Assembly: GCA_028571305.1 (NCBI GenBank)
Contig: JAOXNS010133273.1
Location: 1 to 21,984, forward strand
Length of the DNA stretch: 21,984 nucleotides
Reading direction: 5' to 3'
Source of the DNA: Magicicada cassinii
Lineage: Eukaryota; Arthropoda; Insecta; Hemiptera; Cicadidae
The notes beneath the pieces were generated by a model. It did no database searches. It had not been told where the DNA came from and saw only the letters and a list, made by a program, of their open reading frames with translations. Position numbers and translations under genes: made by a program. Position 1 is the first letter of the stretch, and each line of letters opens with the position of its first letter. Of this stretch, positions 1 through 10,565 are shown piece by piece.

Positions 1-1855
1 AGCGTCAGTCGTACCTGGCGTCAGTGCCTCACCACGCAGTCGGAAGTCGCAAATTGAACTCCAAACAAAGCTGCTAAATGACTTTAAAAAAATCCGAAGT
101 ATTGTTTGCAGCAATGATAATTTGTTTTACAGTACATTAGTTTATTATATATTTTCAAGTATTGTAATAAATTTAATGCAGTCTATAAATAATACGACTT
201 CTATTATTTCTTTAAACTTTGTATTTTCAATATGACAGTGGATTTTTAATTCAAACATTACCACAGCTTCTTATAAAGTTTCCTAACTAGATGTATCAAT
301 ACAGTAATTAGACAATAAATATAAAACAGTAAAGTCTTTTTGCTATGTAGGCCTATTACTTAAAGATAAGTTGGATTATAAACACCCGTCTCTAGGGAGG
401 GGGGTCTCGGAAAGAAATCCGCCCCGGGCCTCCAGTGGGCTGGGTATGCCATTGCTTCAGTGTATTATTGTACATCAATTGTGTGTCAGCGCATTCAGTC
501 TCCAGGACGCAGACTTTGATTTATAAATGTGTGTCAGGCTATATAGAATACTTGCAAAACAGTATAGTTATTTTGAAAACTGTTAATAAAAAGAAAACTT
601 CAAGAGTTACAATTTGTTAACGTATTTCGTATTATCATTGTCATTTGTACTTGTTCAGAAAGAAATTATGCCTCATTCATATAATGCGAGCACTTTTATT
701 TTATTCTGTACACGTTCGTCTTCTGTCGGCGCCTTGCGTGTAGTGTTACAGTTACTTGTGATGGGGGGGGGGACAAAAAAAAAGGTCCAACGTGTCATCT
801 ATAGTAAGCTGGACGACAGAGTATAATCTGCGCAGTTACATTAAAGAGTGTATTTGGATACAGATAATTTGAATTGATTTGAATTGTAGTTTTTTCTTGT
901 TTCATTGAAAATGTTTTGTTATTTAAAAGACATTGGTTGTGGTTGTATAGACACTGAAAATGTCTTAAAAATAACATAGGTCACATTCTTTTGTTAGTGA
1001 GTCGCCCTAAAGACTTTCTTTAGTCTATCTGTTAAAACTAGAGGTAGCTCAGTCTAACCACACTTATTTGAGTGAGACCGCAACTATGAGCAACAGCATG
1101 TTATGTGTAGTCAGTTGTAACTGGTGAACAACAGTTGGCATGCGTTGAAAATTATAGATGGAACATTCCCGAACGTTGTAGAGTATATAAGAGCTTGGAC
1201 AATAATGAACCGGGTCGTTCATGTAGTTTCTACATTCGCTCAGGTGGATGTGGTGCTTTTCTGGGTTATGTCATTCAGTCTTTTAATCTTGACGACGATT
1301 TTTTTATCTTACGAGCGTGAGCAGACAATTAGGAATGTATTTTAAGAGGCGGTTAGAGTGGGGCGTAGTTATATCAAGTGCTATTGAGTGTTATAATTGC
1401 GGTCTGATAAATTAACGTAGTGGTATATTGTGAGCTGTTATTTATTGTAAACGGTTCGTATTGCTAGTGTGAGTTTTTTTACAAGTGTAAATAAAATTCA
1501 TGATTGCTTATTCTCTGGTGTTTAATAATTATTTCCACTATATTTTGAAGAGGCTGCGTGTAACTGTGTAGCGTGTGTGAACCCGTAATTGTGATTTCTT
1601 ACAATATTTTATTCGAATAACGGTGCCAGAGCAACAACCCGCTTCCATGAATAAGGTCAGGCGGTTTTGATTGTGGGGAGGTGAATAAAACTTCTTTCGA
1701 TAATAATTAATTGTTATTCAATTAATAAATCTAAAGTCGATTCTGCGGTAATGCATATCGATTGGTTGTGAGACACGGTATTGAAAGGCGAGAGACTAAG
1801 CGAAGCAAGGCGGGCGTCCTGCAGCCGATATTGTGACGCGCCGATAATGATTAAA
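1..1855. other. AT-rich unassigned DNA
   Basis: I see no gene here. Short frames of 60-73 codons occur (for example 1124-1345 on the plus strand), but they overlap in different frames and resemble no family I know. Visible details are a GC-rich patch near 375-440, a run of ten G followed shortly by nine A at 763-783, and one TAGGCCTA palindrome at 348-355. The stretch is probably intergenic or intronic. Confidence 0.6.
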
Positions 1856-1894
1856 TAACAACAACAACAACAACAACAGTACTACTACTACTAC
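1856..1894. repeat. Compound microsatellite (AAC)n then (TAC)n
   Basis: About seven AAC units (1856-1877) run directly into about five TAC units (1880-1894). The DNA just before it (about 1790-1850) is GC-richer than its surroundings. The tract could therefore be the simple-repeat tail of an old retroposon, but I recognise no body for one. Confidence 0.85.
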
Positions 1895-2190
1895 CTCGAT
1901 ACATATAATAGTAAATTATAACAATGGCAGGAAACAGGCATCTACATGCATTTCAATGGCGCGCATAACTCAAATGTCATTACATCCAATTGTGTTCGAC
2001 GGCCTTCGAGTTGTATTTCAGAATTAAATAATTGACTCTTAGTATGAAATAACAATATATATACACGCACACAAACACACAGACGTCGAGAGAGAGAACA
2101 AATAAATAGATGACCTTGCTTTCGGCCAATCAAAGCTCAGATATTATCGATTCACGATAAAACGTGAACAACCCTAAATTTAATATCAAG

Positions 2191-2228
2191 CAGTAGTAGT
2201 ACTAGTGGTAGCAGTAGCAGCAGCAGCG
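2191..2228. repeat. Imperfect AGT/AGC trinucleotide microsatellite
   Basis: A mixed run of AGT, GGT and AGC triplets. It is interrupted once and ends in four AGC-type units. It lies in noncoding DNA, and no long frame crosses it. Confidence 0.8.
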
Positions 2229-2329
2229 AGAGAAGCATTAGTGAAATGAATATAAGTCGCCTCGCTAACGTAACATTTGCATGGCCGCTGCGATTTATGT
2301 TATTATATTGTGTGTCGAGGGGGAGGGGG

Positions 2330-3010
2330 TGTAATTGCAGTTGGGGTCCAACTTTGTTGGCAGTTACTGTAATTTGTTACTTTCACCCTCACCTCAAGTA
2401 AGTTTGCATTGTTTCCGTTGGAATACTGTCCTCTTCAACACATACTTTATACTCTCTTCTTATTACGCTCTCTTCTTTCAACCCCATTCTCTGCGCCCGC
2501 GCCCGCTCCCGTGTGTGTGTTTAGGCCTTTGTCTCGAATCTCTATTCTTTTGAAGCTTTGTTTATAGTCTTGTCCGTTCTTTAAAACATGAAAATTAACT
2601 TTTAACAAAATACACTCTGTATCTGTTTTTATTTTGTATAGTTCATCGTATTGTTTGATTATGTTACCATCGTCATTATGATTACTACGTTCTACGACGT
2701 TTTCCGATTACGTTTTTACGTAGTTCCACAACTCATTCTAAAGAGCTCTTTCACTCGTTTCTTGTTTGTCCCCCGTGTGTGTGTCGCTTTTCTTTGCTTC
2801 TCTGGCCTTCTTGTGCCTTTTGGTTGTCATTTCAACACTTGTTTTGGGATTCTACACGCGGCTTTTCGTTGTATGTATCCGTACCAAATTATCTGTTTGT
2901 TTGTTTTTGGTGTCCTCTGTACTCAAATGTATACAAACAAGGCTTTGTTTCGTTGTATACTGTATATACAAGGCTTGTACTAGAAATAGATACAGTGATG
3001 TCTATATAAG
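2330..3010. other. Pyrimidine-biased, A-poor block
   Basis: The plus strand is rich in T and C and poor in A, which lowers the number of stop codons in all three plus frames. This explains overlapping open frames such as 2651-2983 (110 codons), 2766-3032 and 2779-3009. Their products are hydrophobic and Phe/Cys/Leu/Val-rich, as expected from T-rich DNA read by chance. I see no start context, splice logic or family resemblance that would support a gene. Confidence 0.55.
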
Positions 3011-3994
3011 TACAGCATATACTAATATATAAATTAGTATTTTAGTATAGTAACTAAAATATAGTCTAATAATATTCGTATTCTTGACGAATTTGCAACT
3101 AGTTTATAATGGTTGCGTACCAAATATTATGGCATGTAGATGACATGTTAGGAGTTTGATGGGTTTATCTTTAAACACTACGTAATTTTAAAATTCGTTT
3201 ACTTTTCAGTATTCCGTTGCCATCATCATCAGCAGTAGCAGGTGCACGTCACCAGTGCGCTAGAATAAACGCCTAGACGGGATAAGTAACGTCTGGTGTC
3301 GAACGCCTCCCTCAAGATATAGGAAGGATCGTTTTGCTTAAGTACCATCATTTAGAGTCGTCTCTCCTCATGAATGCTGTTGTAACTCTCTTGTGAAATG
3401 GTTAATGCCGTTCTTTACGACAGATTCCTGCTTCTGTTTTCATTTTTTTTCTGAGCGTTTAAACAAACACGCTTGACAGTTATATCTCCATGAAATCGGT
3501 TAAGTCAACCAAGTCCTAGATGGGGCAGAGGTGTTCGAGGACTCGGAACAAAAAAATCTTGTTAGTTATAGTGTAAAGTGTTCTAAGTGTCGCATGATAA
3601 ACCAGAACTGTGCTGTCGAGATCACAACGTGTGGTGCATTAAATATAAAGTTAATTATCGCGGTAAGCAGTAGTGTAGAATTTATCGAAACTGTTCTGTA
3701 GGCATATGACTAGATCACTGGGTACTTTTAAAATATGTAGGCCATATATTTTCACAAAAACATAGTACGGGGGCAGATATTTACCAATGACTTTGTGAAA
3801 TTCGATGGACAATCCAATCGTAACAGTAGTCGGGTAGCCTATAGCCTGTTACACGCGTCTCTGTGTAGTAGGTACCATGAGACAATCTCCGTTCGTCGTG
3901 TTCACCGTTTGTAGTGTGCTGCGTATTTTACAAGCTTTATGCCTGCGTGCTCTATGACATGTATTATTTACAAACACACAATATTATTATATTT
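3011..3994. other. AT-rich unassigned DNA
   Basis: No gene or mobile element is recognised. A short CAT/CAG/TAG triplet run lies at about 3214-3241. A TAGCCTA heptamer, related to the TAGGCCTA palindrome found elsewhere in the window, lies at 3835-3841. Confidence 0.6.
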
Positions 3995-4057
3995 GAGGCC
4001 CGTTGTCGCGTAGCGTATTTTGCGGGCTTTACGACCGAGGCGCTGGGTTTGTGAATT
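3995..4057 (+). mobile_element. Possible tRNA-derived SINE head (degenerate)
   Basis: The segment has the layout of a decayed tRNA-like RNA polymerase III promoter. An A-box-like stretch around gtcgcgtagcg (4005-4015) is followed about 30 bases later by gctgggtttgtgaat (4042-4056), a damaged form of the GGTTCGAATCC B box. Between them, gggctttacgaccgagg resembles an anticodon arm, but its stem does not pair cleanly, so it is not a working tRNA gene. No clear SINE body or tail follows. This call rests on pattern only. Confidence 0.35.
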
Positions 4058-4688
4058 ATTTTATTTCTTCATGCGCAAAAACAAGGCCATGACCTCACGT
4101 AACCAGCGAAACTTTATCCGCATAGCCTACAGGAAGACAACATCGGTTCGGGGAAGTTTTTGATTTTTTTTTTCCATCGTGTTACAGTCGTATGTAGCAT
4201 GGAATATTTCTTGGAACCAGCCTTAACGTATTTTAAGAAAATCTTTAGCTTACTGAGTTGTTATACAGGATTGAAATGTTGACATATTGTTAGAGTATCA
4301 CGAACATTATAGTTGTATGCAACCTTGATTAAGTTTTCATTTTAATCACCATCATTAACAGACCTCAAGATAGGGATCGATAATTCGTGTTACATTTCCC
4401 CAAGCAATTCGACGTCGATTTATTACTACTCTTGTGGTAACAGAACTCCGTATATACCGAAAGTATTGTCTGTCACGTTAAACTGAGGCCGGTTGATAAA
4501 TTGGTCGACCGGTCACTTCAGAGTTGCATATTATCGTCAACGCACGACAGCGTTAGGAAGCATCATTAAAACCATGCAAGTCTGCGAGTGAGAATAGGCC
4601 TACTTTTTTGAAACTCTGTTCTGTTCTTTCTACTGACGTGTGCATTCCAAATTGTTTTCTCTAATCACATCTATAATCGAATGTGTAA
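4058..4688. other. AT-rich unassigned DNA
   Basis: I see nothing assignable here apart from one TAGCCTA heptamer (4123-4129) and one TAGGCCTA palindrome (4595-4602). Confidence 0.55.
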
Positions 4689-4789
4689 TTTTTATTTCTC
4701 TTCCTCTTCCTCCTCCTTCTACTCTTCTTCTGCTTTTTTCTCCTCGTCCTCCTCCTCTTCCTCTTCCTCCTTCTTCTTCTTCTTCTTCC
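4689..4789 (+). repeat. Polypyrimidine (TCC/TCT)n tract
   Basis: About 100 bases are almost entirely C and T on the plus strand, arranged as TTC, TCC and CTT triplets with only a few interruptions, ending in a cleaner (TTC)n run. Homopurine-homopyrimidine tracts of this length can form triplex DNA. Frames across it would encode only Ser/Phe/Leu/Pro runs and are not genes. Confidence 0.9.
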
Positions 4790-4866
4790 ACATTTCTGTT
4801 ACAATACTCGTCTTCTTGGTGGACCCACAGTTCTTTCTGGAAATTTGCAATTCAGTTCTCTAAGAA

Positions 4867-5165
4867 TTAATCAGTTAACCTACCCATTCTGTTCAGGTTC
4901 TTTTCCATTTTCTCCGTTCTTCTCAGTTCAGTCATTCGTATAGTCTTCAAATTTATGTTCATGTAGTTCCCCACACATAAGGTGTTAAGCTTGGAGTTGA
5001 CTCGCTTCCTGAAGTAAGGGAAGGCGCTGACATGCACAGTTTCGCTCCTACAGATGACGTAGACGTGTGCGAACGGAGAATACCACAAACAGCGGCCTCC
5101 CTCTAGAGGAAGCCAACTGCGACAATGCACCCGTCCACGACGTATCCACTGAACCACGCTATGCG
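4867..5165 (-). other. GC-richer patch with a 96-codon minus-strand frame, unassigned
   Basis: About 4980-5165 is clearly richer in GC than its flanks. It carries an open frame of 96 codons on the minus strand (4867-5157). The product resembles no family I know: basic, with several Cys and Trp near its start and a Lys/Arg/Glu-rich C-terminus. On the minus strand the first 30 bases contain gtggttcagtggatacg (about 5140-5156), which is like a tRNA A box and may mark an old retroposon. No matching B box follows at tRNA spacing. It could be an inserted repeat or a random frame. Confidence 0.25.
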
Positions 5166-6060
5166 TAACTTTGACTGAGTGTAGTGAATATATTTTTGGT
5201 AATTTCTTTTACAGTATCCTCGCCACGTTTCTATAAAATCTATCAATTCGTGTGCGCTCTTTTACTCTTCTGAATAATTCTTGTATTTGTATTCGTCGTT
5301 TTCCTCTTACCGTTTTTATTGTTCACGTTTCAGTTCCATATTTGAGTTACGTGTCTTAACCTTGTTTTGTTTTGAAGTACTGTACTTATCGTTCCTCATA
5401 TTCTTCCAAACGTATGTTCTTTCTTTCTTTCCGTTTTATTTTTTCTTCTCTGGATTTTACGGTTGTAGTCTCCATTATCATTGTCAATAATAATTGTTCA
5501 TTTAGTAAACTAATGAACGATGCTTATAGGATTAATTTGTGTGAAAATTAATTGGTTTTAATTTGTTTCGATTAACTGACCAGATGCAGCCATTAGTTTT
5601 GGTGACATGTTTTGAGACACGTGTTCAATGAACTGAAGTCGTGTAGTAGTAGTAGTAGTTGTAGTTCCAACATCTAGACGTATGGCTACGTCTCCTCTCG
5701 CTGCCGTCTTTCTCAGCCGCTGGCAGAAAATAAAGTCGAATTAGCTTTGGTTATGAACATTACAAGAAATTGTCACAGGTCTTTGTTAGAAATTCTCCTT
5801 TATTCCTAATTGAAACGGTGGAAAATTTTCCTGACGTGAATTTTCATAGGTCGGGATTGTTGCATGTTGAATCCGTAGAAACAGGCTCAAAGATCAGACC
5901 GTACAATTTGTCCCGGATCTATAAACGAAAATATTTTTATGTAAATTAAACTTTAGGTCATTGGGGTCATTAGCGTCACCATTGTTGGTTACACCACCAC
6001 GTGTACACATTTCGTACAGCGTACCGTGTATAATAATATATATTTTTTGTCATTTACATT
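5166..6060. other. AT-rich unassigned DNA with a GTA microsatellite
   Basis: A short (GTA)n run of about five units lies at 5643-5659. Nothing else is recognised. The frame at 5281-5490 lies in T-rich DNA and encodes a Phe/Ser/Tyr-rich string typical of chance. Confidence 0.6.
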
Positions 6061-6560
6061 TAAAAATATTTTAATACGTTGTCGAGTGGAACGCGCGCGG
6101 GCGCACGCAGACAGAGGCAGTTATACGAGCTACACAAACACGGCATAATGTTTTTCTATGTAAAAATTTTGTTTGACCTTTCGAAAAAAAAGAAACAAGT
6201 CGTTGAACCATGATATTAACGGCCCGGTTAATTATACGTATAGAGAAAAATAATCGTCTGTTTCTCGGTTTCTCCTAGTAGTCGTTTATATTCGCATTTA
6301 AATAATATTTATTTTTCGTTTTGTTTATGTAATTATATTTAAACCCGGTAATTACAGGCACATTTGTCGATTAATGGCTACTGTTAGCGCGCGGCTTCGT
6401 AGCAGTCGAGCGCTCCGTCATTTGTACGGTTTTACGGTGAAAAATTGTAACGGCCATGATGAGATGGCAACACCTAGTGCTCTCGCGGTTACTCTGTATT
6501 GTAGTGGCAAACATAACTTAGAAGCCGATGAAACTCTTACTCTGCGATCAGTAGCTTAAC
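6061..6560. other. CpG-richer patch, unassigned
   Basis: Two CpG clusters stand out: 6090-6112, with alternating GC runs, and 6380-6490. A 61-codon frame (6374-6559, plus) covers the second. It has no recognisable domain, and I do not call it a gene. Unmethylated CpG-rich patches can mark regulatory DNA in insects, but nothing more specific is visible. Confidence 0.35.
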
Positions 6561-8449
6561 TAAGGCGTTATTGTCCCACGTCTCTCCAAATCCAGTCGGC
6601 CATAGAGATACCGAAACTTTATAGAAAAACATTTAAAATGTCTCTCATATATATTATATTATGAGTATGAGTTTAAATGTTATACCTAAACAATTACTGT
6701 ACTTAGTCATTTTCTTTCTTACTGTTCCGCCTAATATCAAAATATTACGGCAGAATAGAGGTTTCTATAAGGGCCTGTTGTTAATCGATGAATCAAAATG
6801 TAAAGTTTGTAAGCGTTTAAAAGAAATTAAAAATTATAAATGAAAATTATGCACGTTAACAGATTTCAGGACTCAAAATATATTTTGTGGGTCCTCTTAA
6901 AACCGGGTTCGTGCATTTCGGTCCTTGTGGGCCCGTTATTTAAAATTTCTTTCAACTTTCCTTATCCCCTGAGCGATATTTTTCCTACTATAAATCAGAT
7001 ATTTGGTACAAAATCGAATATTTGAATACAGAATTTAACAGTACTCTATTCATTACCCTTAGTGACAAATAATGGTATGTGCATTGTCCGTTTTTATTTA
7101 GGCTATTAATCGTTGCTAGTTTTTTGGAGTGAAAACCAGTACGTAAGTCGGATCGGCCTAGTTAAGATGGACGTAGGGATATGGTGGGAGCGGGAGAGAA
7201 AATAACACCAAGGCGGGAAGAAATTGATGGAAATTGTACACAGAATGGAAGACGTTAGGACATTGAACCAAGGGATAGTATTAAACTCTTCAATATTTTT
7301 TGCCGGTAGAGTGTAAAAATGACTTCAGGAAATCTGTTAAAGAAGATGCCGTGATAATAACCCGAGTGTTTGTAAACTCGAAAGTGGTAATGTAAAAGGG
7401 ACGAAGACGAGTCAAAAGAATGGTACAATCTAGAGCAACGAAACGACAGTTGCAAAACTCATGAAAGTTCTACACATGATCTTTGTATTCGTGAGGAAAC
7501 GTGATGTATTCTTATGTTGATAAAAACTATTCGAGATAACAGTTTCAAAACTTTAAACTGATCTCTTGTTGAGAACATTATCGGTATATCTCACTAGTTA
7601 TACAAGCGTAGATGTAATTAGATACAAATAACTCGGTGAGAACTGATATTTTGCACCTTTGTTGGTATAAAATCTGCACGTAGATATGACGTTTCGTCGT
7701 TTACACCTACGTAATTCAACCAGGTGATAGGTACAATGAATGACTTCAATAACCAAAAACCAGGGCATCATGATCGAAAAGTAATTGCGAAATAATTTTA
7801 ACTAGGTAACGTAATAATAATAAAATAATCATGTGCGACTGGAAACAAAATAATATTTTATTTTTCAAAGAGCGTAAAAAAAAACATTTTCTTAATACGA
7901 GTTGACCCGATTGTGCGGTGCCAAATGCCGCAGGTTTCGTAAACGTGTTCCCATTAAAAAAAGATTAGGACCCCCTCGCAACGGTGTGTGTGTTTGTGAG
8001 GTATCTTTGTTTCTGGCTTTCCTTACGTACGTACGTGTTTCTGAGCACCGTTCCCAAGTATGCTCCGACTGAAAAATCACGCGCCACTGTCGCCGCCGTC
8101 TTGTATCGAGTGAACCCACTAAATTCCAAAAGTCGTTAGCCTTTTGTCATTATCTTCCATGCTATTTGTCATGTAAAAAAATAACGTGCGAAGATAAATT
8201 CTAATGCGTTATTTGATGTTTAGTTTTCATTATTGTGGTTTTTGCAGTGTTAAAATTTTGTTGTTTCCAAGATTTGTCGGGGAAATTGGAATAAGCAATG
8301 TGTTCGTCTGGTAGCAGGTAATGGTTACTGGTGGCATGTAAAAATAATACGATTGCCATTTTATTGCCTCTTTTTCTGCCATAAAATATGGTTGACACTG
8401 ATATGTTAGCGGATGTTTAAAAATATAACAAGGAAAGATGCCTAAAGTT
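6561..8449. other. AT-rich unassigned DNA
   Basis: No gene is recognised. A (ACGT)3-type palindromic run lies at about 8023-8036 inside a GC-richer patch (7900-8119), which also carries an unassigned 75-codon frame on the minus strand. A purine-rich plus strand at 7160-7280 gives Glu/Lys/Arg-rich translations without a family match. The frames at 8201-8526 on the minus strand overlap each other and are probably chance. Confidence 0.55.
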
Positions 8450-8825
8450 CTGGATTGGTAGTACCCAAGCTCGTGTACGGCATCATACTTGGGTTCCAAC
8501 AAAGAAAGAAAGAAGGATCCAAGCACAAGAAATGAGACTTATAAGAAGAGTTTAATGGTGTAATACAACGAAGATTTAATGATGTAGAATGAAGGTTTAA
8601 TGATGTATGGAATAAAGCAATAAGAAAAGTGTTTCAGATATTTAATCTGAATGGAAATGTTTAGACGATTCACATAAAATACTTTGAAAATTTGGATGCA
8701 AAAAACTCGTTACCGTTAAAGGCAAAAAAGATATAAGGTAAAGCATAAAAAGCTTGGGTAGAGAGAGGAAAACTGGAACAATCATGTGCGAGGTGCCTAG
8801 TGCATGAAACATTGATTGTAATAAA
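8450..8825 (+). mobile_element. Decayed LINE 3' end (C-terminus of a non-LTR reverse transcriptase)
   Basis: Translated pieces on the plus strand follow the usual order of a LINE ORF2 C-terminus. They are VVPKLVYG (8458-8481, the post-core LLYG motif), RIQAQEMRLIRRV (8514-8552), IRKVFQIFNLNG (8620-8655), SLPLKAKK (from 8707) and LEQSCARCLVHE (8773-8808). The last matches the end of the same family as the piece at 19530-19902, where a GTGQ..LIHE-like peptide precedes a short ATG repeat. The pieces lie in two frames with several stops, so the copy is long dead. The upstream reverse transcriptase and endonuclease are absent, as expected of a 5'-truncated insertion. A short internal tandem repeat sits at 8545-8611. 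I cannot fix the exact clade; RTE-like is my guess. Confidence 0.75.
8545..8611 (+). repeat. Three imperfect tandem units of 21-25 bp
   Basis: The units start at 8545, 8570 and 8591. Each has the form gaaNrtttaatgRtgtaNNat, and the last two are both 21 bases long and nearly identical. The array lies inside the LINE remnant, where a single copy would be expected, so it was probably made by local duplication after insertion. Confidence 0.8.
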
Positions 8826-9028
8826 GTTGCATGTAAACAAGGACCGCATTTCTTTGTCGCGCACAAGTTGCCCTCTCTTGTAGCGTTGATTGTATAGTTC
8901 CTTAAAGCATCTAACCTTTGTTGACTTACTGTCAATACCGCACTGACAGTAGGCGTGCATACTGCCTACCGAGACTGTTTCTCGTAGGCGTTTAGCCTCC
9001 GATCCGTACTTCACACTAAAGTAACTCC
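8826..9028. other. Spacer between LINE end and short frame
   Basis: I see no assignable feature. Minus-strand frames 8642-8935 and 8670-9014 overlap each other, and both run antisense to the LINE remnant, so they are shadows rather than genes. Confidence 0.5.
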
Positions 9029-9190
9029 ATGTGCAGACTTTCTTCGAAATCGAAGAAAGAATTTGACTTGGAGATGCTAGCGATACCAGTGCAAGGATTC
9101 ATTGAAAGTCAGTTGAAAGTTCGGGAGACTGAAGTTGAAACGGCGTTGGACATGTTGTCAGGTAATGAAGAGCAACGAAGTAACAATTAA
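9029..9190 (+). CDS. Unrecognised short coding-like frame (53 codons), possible exon or element fragment
   Basis: A plus-strand frame opens just after a stop at 9017-9019. It starts with ATG at 9029 and ends with TAA at 9188-9190. The product begins MCRLSSKSKKEFDLEMLAIP and continues with a Glu/Val/Leu-rich helical-looking part that includes FIESQLKVRETEVETALDML. The amino acid mix looks more like a real protein than the other short frames here, but I cannot assign a family. At 9158-9163 the sequence CAG|GTAATG resembles a splice donor, so a real exon could end at 9160. Against this, the ATG context is poor (T at -3), there is no clear promoter, and a decayed LINE lies 200 bases upstream. It may equally be part of an unrecognised element or chance. 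Confidence 0.25.
   Translation: MCRLSSKSKKEFDLEMLAIPVQGFIESQLKVRETEVETALDMLSGNEEQRSNN
9038..9059. repeat. Short perfect hairpin
   Basis: ctttcttcg (9038-9046) pairs perfectly with cgaagaaag (9051-9059) around a four-base AAAT loop. It lies at the start of the short frame at 9029. Function is unknown. Confidence 0.75.
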
Positions 9191-9229
9191 TAACGAATTG
9201 CGGACTTTATGCGCTCAATTGCCATAAAC

Positions 9230-9990
9230 CACGGTGACTGGAAATATTAAAGTTATAATATCAAAAGAAAGCAGATTTGAGAGATCTCGTACGGAAACGG
9301 AGGTAATGGGAGATAACTGTTGAAAAGTAGACATACTGTAGACAAGTAAAGAACCACAACGAGAAACAGGGATGAATGAGAAAAAGGTGCCGGTTGGAAT
9401 GTTAAACTAAAATATGGGCGACCGAAAAGGATGAGAAGATTACAGAGTGAGATCCGAAAAATCATTGTTTTGCTGTACAACGCCAAGAAATGTACACAAT
9501 TGCACTGTTTCCAGCCCTGTTGTTTCGATCTAGGACAACCGTGGTTACATGTCCACGGCATAATTCATGGATATCCTCTTCCTTAAAGTTTCATTTACTT
9601 AATACTGAATCTTCTTGCCATATGACGGAAAAATGCCGAGTTGAGTTAATTTCTCTTTTCCACTCCATTCTCTTTGTGTTAACTTGTTGATCTCGCCCCC
9701 TATTCAGTACTTATCTCTTGAGCCGTCGGCTTGACTTCCTCACTCATGCTTTTCTAGAGCTACCTGTTCGTTTGAATTCTTTATTCGTGTTCCGTTCAGT
9801 CGTCTCCTCTGAGAATCTTCTTGATTCTCTCTTCTGACGTTGCACTTGAAGGGAAATCGGTTGACTTTCCTGTATATTTGTTATATCCGATTTTATTTCT
9901 AACTGTTCTTGAAAACTCCATCTCAGATTGTACCTTTCTTCGGTTTTCCTTCTACTTTTCTTAAAAATCTTATTTCAGCAACTTTATGTC
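9230..9990. other. Purine-rich block switching to a pyrimidine-rich block
   Basis: About 9230-9470 is A/G-rich on the plus strand, and about 9480-9990 is C/T-rich. Minus-strand (9253-9561) and plus-strand (9490-9690) frames follow this bias and look like composition effects. Near 9410-9460 a plus-strand frame reads YGRPKRMRRLQSEIRKI. It faintly recalls the RGRPK.RW..DI.KI motif near LINE C-termini, but nothing flanking supports it strongly. Confidence 0.4.
9380..9470 (+). mobile_element. Weak candidate LINE C-terminal fragment
   Basis: The only support is the frame YGRPKRMRRLQSEIRKI, which resembles the basic GRPK.RW..DIRKI segment close to the end of many LINE polyproteins. The usual RW.GH..RM motif upstream and the W/DR motif downstream are not clear. 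It is listed because several undoubted LINE ends share this window. Confidence 0.22.
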
Positions 9991-10029
9991 GTGCGTTTAT
10001 TTCTTTTTTAACGTTTAAAAAATGATACT

Positions 10030-10565
10030 CAAAAATGTAGCAACGTTGGTCGCGTGATTGTGTGTGGGAGACAAGGAGAGGGAGTACTATGTGAATTGCC
10101 AACGGCGCGGTTGATTGATTGGTCATTACTTAAACGATTGCAGAAAGCGGATAGCAACGAGCAGCCATGTACGGGATTAAAATATCCAAATCGCGCCGCG
10201 TCCACAGTTTTACGCGATGTTGTAACACACATATAAAACTGCTCTTTCATTTTGTATCGCTTTTGTATTATTTAAAACATTGTGTGCATGTATATTGTAT
10301 GTGATTTCAATGATCTGGCTTTATTATGGCGGGTTTAATATTTGGCATGGCAGCGCGCGTGAACGGCGGGGGGTGGTGGAGGATTGGAAGCGCGGCGTAT
10401 GGCCCCGGGCCATTCAGCTTTCACAGTGTTAATTCCGACACCCCGATAAATTGCAGCTCTACCGGCAATCTTTCCACAAATTATTTAACGGTTGCATATT
10501 AACACCTTTTATACGAGGCCACAAATACGCGTCAATAGCTGGCTCTCTTTCTCTTTCTCTCTCGC
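10030..10565. promoter_or_regulatory. CpG-rich patch with palindrome and CT-rich end; possible regulatory DNA
   Basis: This patch is rich in CpG and G runs (for example 10350-10378). It contains the interrupted palindrome ATGGCCC-C-GGGCCAT at 10399-10413 and AT-rich words such as tttattatgg and ttttatacg that resemble Hox/caudal-type sites. It ends in a CT tract at about 10542-10562 that reads as GAGA-type sites on the minus strand. Frames on both strands (10054-10236 plus, 10029-10250 minus, 10451-10680 plus) overlap and have no recognised product. Regulatory function is an inference from composition only. Confidence 0.25.

Noticed and set aside
1040-1090. tRNA-like word gaggtagctcagtctaacc
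   Set aside because: No B box at the right distance and no cloverleaf folding by eye.
1124-1345. 73-codon plus-strand frame with a membrane-like C-terminus
   Set aside because: A second frame of similar length overlaps it, with no family match and no conserved motif.
2651-2983. 110-codon plus-strand open frame, the longest with a hydrophobic product
   Set aside because: It lies in A-poor, T/C-rich DNA where all three plus frames are open. The product is a Phe/Val/Leu/Cys string with no family match.
4681-4870. Ser/Phe/Leu/Pro-rich frames across the polypyrimidine tract
   Set aside because: They are translations of a simple repeat.
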